Shown here piece by piece: positions 9,509 to 18,123 of a stretch of 64,000 nt of DNA. Made by a program: the position numbers and the translations under genes. The stretch spans positions 62,001-126,000 of the forward strand of contig NZ_RJLQ01000009.1 in the NCBI RefSeq assembly GCF_003833015.1, read 5' to 3'. The stretch comes from Clostridium sp. E02 (GTDB lineage: Bacteria > Bacillota > Clostridia > Lachnospirales > Lachnospiraceae). The notes under the pieces are model-generated. The model was not told the origin of the DNA. It did no database searches and saw nothing but the letters and a program-made list of their open reading frames with translations. The first letter of the stretch is position 1; every line of letters begins with the position of its first letter.

Positions 9509-10363
9509 TTAACCAACGGCTGCGTCAGTTAAGATCAGACTATGGATTGCATAGGCCACTCCGTGTTCTTGATTCGACCGGGTAATCAAACGGGCACTGC
9601 TTTTTACGATTTCAGAGGCATTTTCCATTGCAATTGTATAACCAAGGGGAAGTTCTAACATCGAGAGATCATTTTCGCTGTCCCCTACTGCCAGGATTTC
9701 TCTTGGTCGTATTTTATTATTGACTGCATATTCAAGAAGTGCAGTTCCTTTTTCAGCTCTTCTATGAGTTATTTCTAGATTGGTTGGTGCAGAGGAAGCA
9801 ATAGATATTCCTTCCACGTTCTCCAATCGTTTACGGATTTGTTTGAGTTTATTGGTATCTTCGTGAATCACCGATATTTTATAGATAGTCATGTTCGATT
9901 GCAGTAAAAATTCTTCTGAGGTAAAATGAAAGCGTTCTACAATGCGATCAAAGGTGTGCTCTTCTGCACCCATTGGAAGAAACGTATTATTTTCAAAACT
10001 CTTTTTAAATTCTTCACGACTTACCGTTGTGTAACTGCCTTCGTCTGACATAAAATCAAAGAGAACAGAATCGGGGCGACAGAGGGTAAGAATGTGGTTA
10101 ATTTGACTCAAAAGCAATGGCTGTTTGCGTAACTGCTTTCCACTCCCATCAAAAACAGCAGCGCCGTTCATACAGATGATATCACAAGAAATTCCAGCCT
10201 CCATTAATGGTTCAACGGCATCCTTATAGTTTCTGCCAGTACAAACCATAAATCCTATATTTTTTTGTTCCAAAGCTTTTATAGCTGCACAATTTGTAGC
10301 GGACACTTTACCAGAACGGTCTAACAGTGTTCCATCCATATCTGAAGCGACTAATTTTATCAT
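9509..10363 (-). CDS. Cof-type HAD-superfamily phosphatase
   Basis: This HAD hydrolase of 284 residues is of the Cof/IIB type (large alpha/beta cap). Motif I is VASDMDGTLLDRSG with the nucleophile and acid aspartates; motif II is the VCTGR region; motif III is a lysine in the KGTALL segment; motif IV is VGDSENDLSML. Such enzymes dephosphorylate sugar phosphates or flavin/pyridoxal phosphates, and the substrate cannot be told from sequence. It is last in a six-gene operon and overlaps the GDPD gene by one base, so a phosphorylated glycerol or sugar derivative is a reasonable inferred substrate. Confidence 0.88.
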   Translation of the reverse strand: MIKLVASDMDGTLLDRSGKVSATNCAAIKALEQKNIGFMVCTGRNYKDAVEPLMEAGISCDIICMNGAAVFDGSGKQLRKQPLLLSQINHILTLCRPDSVLFDFMSDEGSYTTVSREEFKKSFENNTFLPMGAEEHTFDRIVERFHFTSEEFLLQSNMTIYKISVIHEDTNKLKQIRKRLENVEGISIASSAPTNLEITHRRAEKGTALLEYAVNNKIRPREILAVGDSENDLSMLELPLGYTIAMENASEIVKSSARLITRSNQEHGVAYAIHSLILTDAAVG

Positions 10364-11103
10364 TACGTACCTGTTTCCTTTCTGTCAATAATCCTTCTGG
10401 CAATATCAGGATAATTGGTTATAATTGCTCCAATCTTTTCTCTTACCAGGGATTCCATAATAGGTTTCTCATTTACTGTCCATACATGAAGCGGTAAATT
10501 TCTTTTCCTTGCTTCTAGAATTAATTTTTCGGATCTCATGAGATGAAAGGAGGGATGAAGTGCATCTGCTCCAATCAGTTTTGCATATCCTAAAACATTA
10601 ATCCAACCATCTGAGTATAACATACCTGTCAATGCATTGGGGTTTAACTTTTTGATTTTTATAATACTGGGGTGATGGAAGGAAGAATAAATGATCCGAT
10701 CTTTAAACCCCATGGATTCTACCAGCCTCATTGCTTTTTCTTCCAATCCTTTATACCGGAAAACCCCTGTTTTCAATTCGATATTGACGGTTAATCCAGT
10801 AGGTTTTAAAAGATCTAGAACCTCTTTTAGTTCAGGGATAACCGCAGATGGATATTCGGGATGGGTACGATTGCAGTGAAAATTTTTCAATTCTTTCATG
10901 GTGAAATTCGTTACAAATCCAACGCCATCACACGTACGGTCAATGGTTTCATCATGAATCACCGCCATTTTCCCGTCTTTTGTAAGCTGTACATCTAACT
11001 CTATCCCATCCGCCTTTTGTTTTATCGCCAGTTCAAACGCTTCCAATGTATTTTCCGGTGCATAAGCGGAAGCTCCCCGGTGTGCCCAAACTTTTGTTGT
11101 CAT
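10363..11103 (-). CDS. Glycerophosphodiester phosphodiesterase (cytoplasmic)
   Basis: This is a GDPD-family TIM-barrel enzyme of 246 residues that hydrolyses glycerophosphodiesters to glycerol-3-phosphate and an alcohol. Seen: the N-terminal HRGASAYAPENTLEAF motif with the catalytic histidine, IELDVQLTKDGKMAVIHDE with the metal ligands and second histidine, and the C-terminal LHVWTVN segment. No signal peptide, so it acts on imported substrate (UgpQ-like). Its place directly after the ABC transporter genes supports uptake and cleavage of glycerophosphodiesters, possibly from lipid or teichoic acid turnover. Confidence 0.92.
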   Translation of the reverse strand: MTTKVWAHRGASAYAPENTLEAFELAIKQKADGIELDVQLTKDGKMAVIHDETIDRTCDGVGFVTNFTMKELKNFHCNRTHPEYPSAVIPELKEVLDLLKPTGLTVNIELKTGVFRYKGLEEKAMRLVESMGFKDRIIYSSFHHPSIIKIKKLNPNALTGMLYSDGWINVLGYAKLIGADALHPSFHLMRSEKLILEARKRNLPLHVWTVNEKPIMESLVREKIGAIITNYPDIARRIIDRKETGT

Positions 11104-11127
11104 CTGCGATTATCCTTTCTGAATTAT

Positions 11128-12519
11128 TTAGTCATTTAACAAGTTATAATCCGCAATGGATTTATTAATACTTTTAGCCATATTAGCTGCAGCATCTTCT
11201 GGTGTTTTGTTGTTGTTAAGCATTGTTTCAATTTCTGTTTCAACCGTCTGTCTTGCTTCTGGGAATACACTTAATAATGCACCTGCAGACTGAGGAGTAG
11301 AATCATGAAGCTGGTCGATTGCAGTCTTAAATTGAGGAAAATTCTTAATGTTATCTTGAAAGACTTCTTCCTCATGAGCCTTAACCGTTACTGGGAAATA
11401 TCCAGTCTGAGAATTCCAGTATGCCTGGCTTTCAGGAGAAACAAGGAACTTAACAAATTCCCATACTGCCTTTTCCTTTGCCGCATCCTCATTCTTTAAT
11501 GCCCATAAAGATCCGCCTCCAATGGAAACTCCGCCTTTATCATCCGCATTTACTTTAGGAAAATATGCAGTTCCAACTTCAAATTTACCATTCACGTCAG
11601 TTAAAATCTGTTTTAAAGATGCAGTTGAACCTAATGTCATTGCTGATTTTCCTGCGCTGAAATCGGCAAGACCTGCGTCTCCTCCTCTTCCTACATTAGG
11701 AGCGTAACCTTTATCCGTTAACTCTTTCCAAGCCGTTAAGGTTTTCACTGCAGAACCATTCTGATCAAAATCCACTGCAGTAGCTGCTGCTTCTCTCCCA
11801 TTGCCATTATCCGCGTAAAAGGCCTGTTGTTTGCAACCGAACTGCTCAAAGAACCAACCGTAAATCCCAAGTGAGATTACCTCACCAGCTCCCCCCTTTT
11901 GAGTCAGTTCGTCCCCTATTTTAGCAATTCCGGGAAGACTGTCTGGAATCTTCGTAATTCCTGCTTTTTCAAACATATCTTTGTTGTAATAAAGGATCGG
12001 TGTAGAGGAATTAAATGGCATGGAATACAATGTTTTATCTACGGTATAATATGCAGCAATATTAGGTTCGATCTGATTGGAGTCCCATTTATCTTCATCA
12101 ATTAGTGTTTGCATCGGGGTTATCCAGCCAGAGTCAATCATAAATCGGGTTCCTATGTCATAGATCTGAACCAGATCCGCCCCCATATTGCCAATTTGTG
12201 CACTTTTCAATTTATTGATCGCATCATCATAGCTGCCTTGATATTGTGCCTCAACCGTAATTCCAACCGTGTTTTCTTTATTAAATTTTTCAACAAGTGT
12301 ATCAATTGCTTCTCCATTCACACCTCCCATAGAGTGCCAAAATGTTATGGTTGTTTTATCCGTTTGATTTGTTTCACTGGTAGACTTAGACTCTGCTACC
12401 GTTTGACTGGTCTCCGTAACTTCAGCTGTTTTGTTTGTTTTTGTTTGTGTGGAGCAACCCAAAAGCAGTCCTGCGGCCGTAACAGCGGTTAAGCCTAAGG
12501 CCAATGTTCTTTTTCTCAT
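11128..12519 (-). CDS. ugpB: ABC transporter substrate-binding lipoprotein (UgpB-like)
   Basis: This is an extracellular solute-binding protein (family 1) of 463 residues. The N-terminus has a lipoprotein signal with lipobox LLLGC around residue 22, followed by a Thr/Ser/Glu linker and the bilobal binding fold (TITFWHSMGGVNGEAIDTLVEKF; later MTLGSTASLKQ and SIGGGSLWALKNEDAAKEKA). The WHSM...G opening and overall fit resemble the glycerol-3-phosphate binder UgpB. The neighbouring GDPD gene supports that substrate, but CUT1 sugar transporters look very similar. Confidence 0.85.
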   Translation of the reverse strand: MRKRTLALGLTAVTAAGLLLGCSTQTKTNKTAEVTETSQTVAESKSTSETNQTDKTTITFWHSMGGVNGEAIDTLVEKFNKENTVGITVEAQYQGSYDDAINKLKSAQIGNMGADLVQIYDIGTRFMIDSGWITPMQTLIDEDKWDSNQIEPNIAAYYTVDKTLYSMPFNSSTPILYYNKDMFEKAGITKIPDSLPGIAKIGDELTQKGGAGEVISLGIYGWFFEQFGCKQQAFYADNGNGREAAATAVDFDQNGSAVKTLTAWKELTDKGYAPNVGRGGDAGLADFSAGKSAMTLGSTASLKQILTDVNGKFEVGTAYFPKVNADDKGGVSIGGGSLWALKNEDAAKEKAVWEFVKFLVSPESQAYWNSQTGYFPVTVKAHEEEVFQDNIKNFPQFKTAIDQLHDSTPQSAGALLSVFPEARQTVETEIETMLNNNKTPEDAAANMAKSINKSIADYNLLND

Positions 12520-12562
12520 ATCAAACCTCCAAAGTTTTATGTAATATTTATTCTGAACCAGA

Positions 12563-13471
12563 TTAACCTTTTATGGCACCTGAGAACATTCCTCGAATCA
12601 GTTGTTTTTGCCCTATTATAAATATGGATATGGATGGAGCAATGATCATAACCACTCCTGCAATCATCATAGAAATCGATTGAGAATCTACGCTGTCTAA
12701 CATTCCAATTCCAATCTGAACCGTCCTCATCTGATCCGAACCGGTCACAAGGAGAGGCCACATATACATGTTCCATGCATTAATAAATGTATAAACAGCC
12801 ATGGCGCCAATCGCAGATTTTGTAAGTGGCATTAAGATGCTCATAATAAATCTGAGATTCGAGCATCCGTCAATCGTAGCAGATTCGTATAATGAGATAG
12901 GAAATGATTTATAAAACTGACGGAACAAAAAAATACCCATGGCAGAGGTTAGATAAGGAACAATCAAAACACGGTAGCTGTCAAGCCAATGGAACCCGCT
13001 CACAGTCAAATAGTTGGAAAGAATGGTTGCTTCTCCTGGAATCATCATCGTTGCCATTACAATCATAAATAACAGGTTCTTTCCTTTAAACTCCAAAAAA
13101 GAGAAAGAAAAGGCAGCGAAGGAGCAAGATACAATCTGCCCAATGGTAATACAACCTGCCACTAGAAATGAATTAACAATAAAGCGGGTCAGTGGTATTT
13201 TTGTCAATGCCTGAGTAAAATTATTCATTGTTGGTGCCGAAGGAAGTATGTTCATACGCATTGTGAACAGTTCACTAGAAGGCATAAATGCGATACTAAT
13301 CGCATAAAGCAAAGGAAGAAGTACAAACACTGTCATAAATAGATTCCCAATTACAAGTGCCATCCTACCTGCTCTTCTTCGGAATAAGGCCTTTTTAAGT
13401 GCTTCTTGCTTCCGTTTCTCAATTTCTTTTGAATTGTTGTTTTTTACAGAGGATTGTATTATGGATTCCAT
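12563..13471 (-). CDS. ugpE: ABC transporter permease (UgpE/MalG-like)
   Basis: This inner-membrane permease of the CUT1/MalFG type has 302 residues and six predicted membrane helices, the first near residues 38-60. The EAA loop that contacts the ATPase is visible as LYESATIDGCSNLRFIMSILMP. Its start overlaps the stop of the partner permease gene by one base (TAATG), implying translational coupling and a 1:1 heterodimer. Confidence 0.88.
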   Translation of the reverse strand: MESIIQSSVKNNNSKEIEKRKQEALKKALFRRRAGRMALVIGNLFMTVFVLLPLLYAISIAFMPSSELFTMRMNILPSAPTMNNFTQALTKIPLTRFIVNSFLVAGCITIGQIVSCSFAAFSFSFLEFKGKNLLFMIVMATMMIPGEATILSNYLTVSGFHWLDSYRVLIVPYLTSAMGIFLFRQFYKSFPISLYESATIDGCSNLRFIMSILMPLTKSAIGAMAVYTFINAWNMYMWPLLVTGSDQMRTVQIGIGMLDSVDSQSISMMIAGVVMIIAPSISIFIIGQKQLIRGMFSGAIKG

Positions 13472-14337
13472 TAATAATTTACCCCCCTTTTTTCCATGCG
13501 GAACATAAACAATGTAAGTGTCATGATCATGATAAATAAGATTACAGACTGTGCCGCAGCGCTTCCAAACCGGTAGTTAAAAAATGCATCTCGGTAAATG
13601 GAATATACAATTAAATTGGTCGATTCACCCGGCCCCCCCTGTGTCAACACCTTTACTTGCCCGAAGGACTGGAATGCCTGAATGATATTAACTACAAGCG
13701 TATAAAATATAATGGGACTTAAACCGGGAAGCGACAGTCTGAAAAATTGTTGAAATGAATTGGCTCCATCTACAGAAGCTCTTTCATATATGGTTTCATC
13801 AATATTACTTAGACCTGCACTAAAATAAAGAAAATTAATTCCACTATTGAGCCACGCAGTTAATAAGGCCACGCAGATGAGTGCATATTTCGGTTCACTA
13901 ATCCAGTTAATATTTAAATTCAACAGCTTGTTAACGATTCCAATAGAAGGATGAAGCATGATTTTAAATATCATAGCTGCAGAACTGGAAGCAATCGCCA
14001 TTGGCATTGCATAAGCTGTACTGAAAATGCGGATTCCGGGAAATGTCCGGTTACATAATAAAGCTGTAATTAGTCCCAACAGCATGCTTACTACTACTAC
14101 AATTAAAACAAATACGATGGTTACGAGAAGACTGTTATAAAAAGACTTAGACTGAAATAAATCCCGATAATTCCCCAAGCCAACAAATAACTTTGCCTGC
14201 CCCATTTTATTCGTCTTATAAAGACTTAGATAGATGGTTTTTATAAATGGATAAAAAAGAAACAGAACAAAGATAGCCATTGCGGGAATCAGGTATGCAT
14301 ATGGACCGATTTTTTTCGTTACATTTTTTAAGTTCAT
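13471..14337 (-). CDS. ugpA: ABC transporter permease (UgpA/MalF-like)
   Basis: This is the second permease, 288 residues. The frame is open further upstream, but ATG 14337 lies six bases after TAAGGAG, so that start is preferred (MNLKNVTKKIG). Six membrane helices; EAA loop IYERASVDGANSFQQFFRLSLPG. The variant LTQGGPGEST near the C-terminus is typical of MalF/UgpA permeases. It follows the ATPase gene by about 10 bases. Confidence 0.88.
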   Translation of the reverse strand: MNLKNVTKKIGPYAYLIPAMAIFVLFLFYPFIKTIYLSLYKTNKMGQAKLFVGLGNYRDLFQSKSFYNSLLVTIVFVLIVVVVSMLLGLITALLCNRTFPGIRIFSTAYAMPMAIASSSAAMIFKIMLHPSIGIVNKLLNLNINWISEPKYALICVALLTAWLNSGINFLYFSAGLSNIDETIYERASVDGANSFQQFFRLSLPGLSPIIFYTLVVNIIQAFQSFGQVKVLTQGGPGESTNLIVYSIYRDAFFNYRFGSAAAQSVILFIMIMTLTLFMFRMEKRGVNY

Positions 14338-14347
14338 AGAATACTCC

Positions 14348-15448
14348 TTAGACATATAGTAAATTTTCTTCCGTATCCATATCAAATAGCTGGATATGCT
14401 CCACATCTATATAAATTGGAAACCTATCGCCAGGTAATGCACTTTTGTCGGCATTTGTTTTTACACATACTTCTACCCTGCCAATTCGCCCATGATAAAG
14501 AACTTCCGAACCCAAAGCCTCTTTTAAATCTACCTCTAGGGTAAGCATTTGCTCTTCTTTCCCCGTTACATGAAAATCTTCGGGGCGTATTCCCATATAG
14601 ACCCTACGTCCTAAATAACCACCTTTTAGCAATCGATTGGCGCAAGTACCATTGACAAATAATCTGTTTTTAGAAAATTCCAGACATATTGTATCTTCTC
14701 TTCGTTCCACCCAAACTGGAATAAAGTTCATAGATGGGGTTCCGATGAACCCTGCTACGAATTTGTTGATCGGATTTCGATAAAGATCTACAGGTGTCGC
14801 TACCTGTTGTATTTTTCCAGAATCCATAACGACGATCCTGGTACCTAACGTCATAGCCTCCACCTGATCGTGTGTCACATAAATAATTGTTGCACCTAAT
14901 TTTTTCTGGAGTTTTGAAAGCTCCACCCGCATTTGAGTTCGTAATTTCGCATCCAGGTTAGACAAAGGCTCATCCATTAAATAGGCTTTGGGCTGGCGTA
15001 CAATGACACTGCCTATGGCGACTCTTTGTTTTTGTCCTCCAGATAATGAATAAGGTTTCCGATCCAATAAATGTCCGATGCACAGGATATCTGCAGCTTG
15101 CTTTATTCTTTGATCTGTCTCTTCCTTTGGAATCTTATGTGCCTTTAGGCCAAATGCCATATTCTGATAGACCGTTAAATGAGGATAAAGAGCATAGGAC
15201 TGAAAAACCATAGATAAATCCCGTTTTTGCGGACTTGTCATATTCATAAGTTTTCCATCAATCCACAATTCCCCAGAGGATATATCCTCAAGACCGGCAA
15301 TCATTCGAAGAGTCGTAGTCTTTCCACATCCAGAAGGTCCTACTAGAATTAAAAATTCCTTATCCTTAACATCAAGATTAAAATTCTTCACAGCAAATTG
15401 GCCATTTTTATAAGTTTTACATACATTTACTAACGATAAACTTGCCAT
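14348..15448 (-). CDS. ugpC: ABC transporter ATP-binding protein (UgpC/MalK-like)
   Basis: This MalK-type ATPase of 366 residues energises the permease pair. Walker A GPSGCGKTTT, Q-loop VFQSYALYPHL, signature LSGGQKQRVA, Walker B AYLMDEPLSNLDA and the H-loop YVTHDQVEAM are all present. The C-terminal 120 residues form the TOBE/MOP regulatory domain (IGTPSMNFIPV; MGIRPEDFHV). It is the first gene of the operon, which is unusual only in that the ATPase precedes the binding protein. I found no convincing promoter by eye in the short gap before it. Confidence 0.88.
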   Translation of the reverse strand: MASLSLVNVCKTYKNGQFAVKNFNLDVKDKEFLILVGPSGCGKTTTLRMIAGLEDISSGELWIDGKLMNMTSPQKRDLSMVFQSYALYPHLTVYQNMAFGLKAHKIPKEETDQRIKQAADILCIGHLLDRKPYSLSGGQKQRVAIGSVIVRQPKAYLMDEPLSNLDAKLRTQMRVELSKLQKKLGATIIYVTHDQVEAMTLGTRIVVMDSGKIQQVATPVDLYRNPINKFVAGFIGTPSMNFIPVWVERREDTICLEFSKNRLFVNGTCANRLLKGGYLGRRVYMGIRPEDFHVTGKEEQMLTLEVDLKEALGSEVLYHGRIGRVEVCVKTNADKSALPGDRFPIYIDVEHIQLFDMDTEENLLYV

Positions 15449-15545
15449 TCATTCCTCATTCCTTTCTGCGTATCTTAACTCCATTCTATCGGTTGGATGT
15501 AAAATGCAAAAGAATCTTTTGGTAAAATAGTTGTAAATCATGGTA

Positions 15546-15574
15546 TTGACTCACAATCAAAGAAAAGTTATAAT
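15546..15574 (+). promoter_or_regulatory. glmS promoter
   Basis: TTGACT (15546-15551), a 17-bp spacer and TATAAT (15569-15574), about 40 bases upstream of the glmS ribozyme core. Confidence 0.8.
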
Positions 15575-15602
15575 AAACTAAATTTATGAAGGAGGCATAG
15601 AT

Positions 15603-15785
15603 TTTAATAGCAAAGCTAAGCGCCAGGTACCTACTGATACGATCGTGAACGTTTTTAACGGTATCAAAGGTTAACGAGGAGAAGAGTGATCGAAAGTTCG
15701 GCGGATGCTCTTCCATGCCCTCCAGGCGTGTATCTTGTATGAAATATGCAGGTAACTGCAAAACAACCATGCAGGAACTGGAGAA
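15603..15785 (+). ncRNA. glmS ribozyme: glmS ribozyme (glucosamine-6-phosphate riboswitch)
   Basis: The 5' leader of glmS holds the conserved self-cleaving riboswitch core: TAAGCGCCAGG, with the cleavage site expected between 15619 and 15620, and further on GTTAACGAGGAGAAGAG, GATCGAAAGTTCGGCGGATG. The P3/P4 region continues to about 15785. Glucosamine-6-phosphate acts as coenzyme for cleavage, after which the glmS mRNA is degraded, giving product feedback. The outer ends are approximate. The rest of the 450-base gap upstream of glmS holds the promoter and no gene. Confidence 0.93.
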
Positions 15786-15901
15786 GATACTATACTGACA
15801 TTGAGATGCTGTCTATCAAAAAGAGAATTTCAGACAGCTTGTTTTTGTCTGCAATTTTATTTCGGAATGTAAACTAAAAATGATCATTAAGGAGATATAT
15901 T

Positions 15902-17719
15902 ATGTGTGGAATTATAGGATATACCGGACCATTGGATTCAAAGAAAATTATACTAGAGGGACTCTCCCAGTTGGAGTATCGAGGATATGACAGTGCAGGC
16001 ATGGCACTATGCCTAGAAGATTCAAAAACACGCCTCATCCGACATACGGGTAAAGTCTCTAATTTAAAAGAAGGATGCAAAGAGATTGATGAAGTTTCCC
16101 ATTGTGGGCTTGGACATACCAGATGGGCCACTCATGGGGGCGTAACGCTTCCAAATACACATCCCCACTGTGCCGGACGGGTTATATTGGTTCATAACGG
16201 TATTATTGAAAATTATCATCAGTTGACCAATGAATTTAAACTTCAGAATAAACTTCTATCCGAAACAGATTCAGAAGTTGCCGCTTGGGTGTTAGACAGT
16301 GTCTATGAAGGCGATCCCATCGAAGCGATCACAAAGCTAGTCTCCTATTTAGAAGGCTCTTATAGCTTCTGTATGATGTTTAAAGATCATCCAGGTGAAG
16401 TATATGCCATTCGCAATGTAAGTCCGCTGGTAGCTGCATATACACATTCAGGATCCTTTGTAGCTTCTGATTTAACTGCACTGATCCCTTATACAAAACA
16501 ATACTTTGTAGTTCCTGAAAATCACATTCTAAAACTCACTTCATATAATGTATCTCTATATGATTTAAAAGGAAACGAGATTCAACCGGATATCATGGAA
16601 GTAAACTGGAATATGGATGCGGCAATGAAAAACGGATACCCTCACTTTATGTTAAAAGAGATCCACGAACAGCCGACGGCATTGAAAAACACAATTTTAC
16701 CCCGTCTTACAAAGGGACTTCCTGATTTTACCGATGATCAAATTCCCGACGAAGTGTTTAAAAACTGCAGTCAGGTTCATATCGTGGCATGTGGGACTGC
16801 AATGCACGCAGGGATTGCGGCAAGGGCTTTGATGGAACCACTCCTTCGAATCCCAGTGACAGTCTCCATTGCATCGGAATTCCGATACGAAGATCCACTT
16901 GTTGACGAAAAGACTTTGGTTGTTATCATCTCTCAGTCGGGGGAAACCATAGACACTTTGGCAGCTATGCGTCTTGCCAAAAGCTATGGCGCGCCCACCC
17001 TCTCTATTGTTAATGTAAAAGGATCTACCATAGCCAGAGAAAGTGACTATGTGTTCTATACGCATGCAGGTCCTGAGATTGCAGTTGCCAGTACAAAAGC
17101 CTACTCCGTACAGCTTGCAGCTCTTTACATGGTTTGCTGTCGTATGGCATTTGTCCGTGAAAAATACAGTCAAAATCAAGCAGAAGAATTTATGATAAGA
17201 CTTCTGGATGTGATTCCTGCGATGGAAACGATGATAGAGAAAAAGGATGAAGTAAAAGCAATGGTAACTCACCTGATTCAGAAACCAGATGCTTTCTTTA
17301 TTGGGCGTGGTTTGGATTACGCTTTTTCATTGGAAGGGGCTTTGAAATTAAAGGAAATCTCGTACATTCATGCAGAGGCCTATGCGGCTGGAGAGCTAAA
17401 ACACGGTACGATCGCACTTATAACAAACGAGGTACCTGTTATTGCCATTGCAACGCAGGAAAAGGTTTTAACAAAAACGATCTCCAATATTCGGGAAGTC
17501 AAAGCAAGAGGGGCATTTGTTATCTTACTTACCAAAGAAAATGCGAACATTGCTACAGGAGTCGCAGATATCCAGATTAATATTCCTGAGATCGGCGACA
17601 TGTTTACTGTTTTCCCGATTGCAGTTGTCCTTCAATTAATTGCATATTATGCTTCTGTTGGTAAAAATTTAGATGTGGATCAGCCAAGGAATTTGGCAAA
17701 ATCTGTCACGGTAGAATAA
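15902..17719 (+). CDS. glmS: Glutamine--fructose-6-phosphate aminotransferase (isomerizing)
   Basis: GlmS makes glucosamine-6-phosphate from fructose-6-phosphate and glutamine, the first step toward UDP-GlcNAc for peptidoglycan and the glycan genes that follow. It has 605 residues, the usual length. The N-terminal Ntn glutaminase begins MCGIIGYTG with the nucleophile cysteine right after the removed methionine; LEYRGYDSAGMA and GLGHTRWATHGGV follow. Two SIS domains start near residues 290 (VACGTAMHAGIAA) and 460 (FFIGRG), with SQSGETIDT and the C-terminal NLAKSVTVE. The start follows AAGGAGATATATT. It is controlled by the ribozyme upstream and ends at a terminator. Confidence 0.98.
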   Translation: MCGIIGYTGPLDSKKIILEGLSQLEYRGYDSAGMALCLEDSKTRLIRHTGKVSNLKEGCKEIDEVSHCGLGHTRWATHGGVTLPNTHPHCAGRVILVHNGIIENYHQLTNEFKLQNKLLSETDSEVAAWVLDSVYEGDPIEAITKLVSYLEGSYSFCMMFKDHPGEVYAIRNVSPLVAAYTHSGSFVASDLTALIPYTKQYFVVPENHILKLTSYNVSLYDLKGNEIQPDIMEVNWNMDAAMKNGYPHFMLKEIHEQPTALKNTILPRLTKGLPDFTDDQIPDEVFKNCSQVHIVACGTAMHAGIAARALMEPLLRIPVTVSIASEFRYEDPLVDEKTLVVIISQSGETIDTLAAMRLAKSYGAPTLSIVNVKGSTIARESDYVFYTHAGPEIAVASTKAYSVQLAALYMVCCRMAFVREKYSQNQAEEFMIRLLDVIPAMETMIEKKDEVKAMVTHLIQKPDAFFIGRGLDYAFSLEGALKLKEISYIHAEAYAAGELKHGTIALITNEVPVIAIATQEKVLTKTISNIREVKARGAFVILLTKENANIATGVADIQINIPEIGDMFTVFPIAVVLQLIAYYASVGKNLDVDQPRNLAKSVTVE

Positions 17720-17749
17720 GAATAATTCGATTTTTATAATTTAAGATTA

Positions 17750-17805
17750 AAGACCAGGATAGGGCCTAGATGTTATAGTCTGGGTACCCTCTCCTAGTCT
17801 TTTTA
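17750..17805 (+). terminator. glmS terminator
   Basis: AAGAC.AGGA.AGGG pairs with CCCT..TCCT.GTCTT across a loop, followed by TTTTTATT. Confidence 0.8.
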
Positions 17806-17842
17806 TTAAATCATACCGATTCTCTAGAGATTAGAGGCTTAC

Positions 17843-17871
17843 TTGACATCAGATTGATATTATGATACATT
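17843..17871 (+). promoter_or_regulatory. Promoter-like site upstream of CIRCE
   Basis: A perfect TTGACA (17843-17848) with a 17-bp spacer to TACATT (17866-17871), placed just before the CIRCE operator as in groESL or dnaK promoters. The -10 match is only moderate. Confidence 0.55.
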
Positions 17872-17879
17872 GGATATTA

Positions 17880-17906
17880 TCGGCACTCATCAATCTCGAG
17901 TGCTAA
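17880..17906 (+). promoter_or_regulatory. CIRCE heat-shock operator (HrcA site)
   Basis: The right arm GAGTGCTAA matches the CIRCE consensus at 9 of 9 positions, the spacer is the canonical 9 bases, and the left arm TCGGCACTC matches TTAGCACTC at 7 of 9. CIRCE is the HrcA repressor site normally found before groESL or dnaK. Here no chaperone gene follows: a terminator and a glycosyltransferase gene do. Confidence 0.85.
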
Positions 17907-17931
17907 TAATATAAAAATGAATAGAGCTATT

Positions 17932-17971
17932 AAAAGTCACTTTTTATTAAAGTGGCTTTTGTTGTTTTTTT
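17932..17971 (+). terminator. Intrinsic terminator after CIRCE
   Basis: A 12-bp stem (AAAAGTCACTTT with AAAGTGGCTTTT, one G-U pair), a 5-base loop and the tail GTTGTTTTTTT. It would end any transcript from the CIRCE promoter after less than 100 bases. The hydrophobic peptide that can be read through this hairpin in the frame of the next gene is therefore probably not translated. Confidence 0.8.
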
Positions 17972-18050
17972 ACTTATTATGTAATATTATCACGTTTACA
18001 ATCGGTTATGTTAATCTTAAAAATACAAAAGAAAAAAGAGGTGATTTCAA

Positions 18051-18095
18051 ATGGGTGACAAAAAAGTACCAGCAAAAAAAACGAAGAAAAAATAA
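18051..18095 (+). CDS. 14-codon Lys-rich frame with strong RBS, out of frame with next gene
   Basis: AGAGGTGATTTCAA places a strong ribosome binding site before ATG 18051, which reads MGDKKVPAKKTKKK and then meets TAA at 18093. The glycosyltransferase body lies in the +1 frame. The stretch contains A-runs of 6 (18060-18065), 8 (18074-18081) and 6 (18087-18092). One base fewer in any of these runs would fuse this start to the glycosyltransferase, so this is most likely its true N-terminus, disrupted or switchable, and not a separate peptide. Confidence 0.5.
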   Translation: MGDKKVPAKKTKKK

Positions 18096-18123
18096 TAAAA
18101 CAAAACGAAAGCGAGATGATCAA

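Noticed and set aside
12537-12776. Small Asp/Asn-rich frame inside the UgpE-like gene
   Set aside because: Out-of-frame shadow of the permease gene with no start signal.
15486-15770. 94-residue open frame opposite the glmS ribozyme
   Set aside because: It covers the conserved ribozyme core, whose sequence is explained by RNA function, and has no start signal.
16697-17272. 191-residue open frame antisense to glmS
   Set aside because: It is fully inside glmS on the other strand, has a Cys/His-rich composition without domain motifs, and lacks an RBS; it is a shadow of the real gene.
17917-18123. In-frame extension of the GT2 gene with an apparent membrane helix
   Set aside because: The hydrophobic stretch is produced by translating the terminator hairpin and its U-run, and the ATG at 17917 has no ribosome binding site and lies directly after CIRCE.
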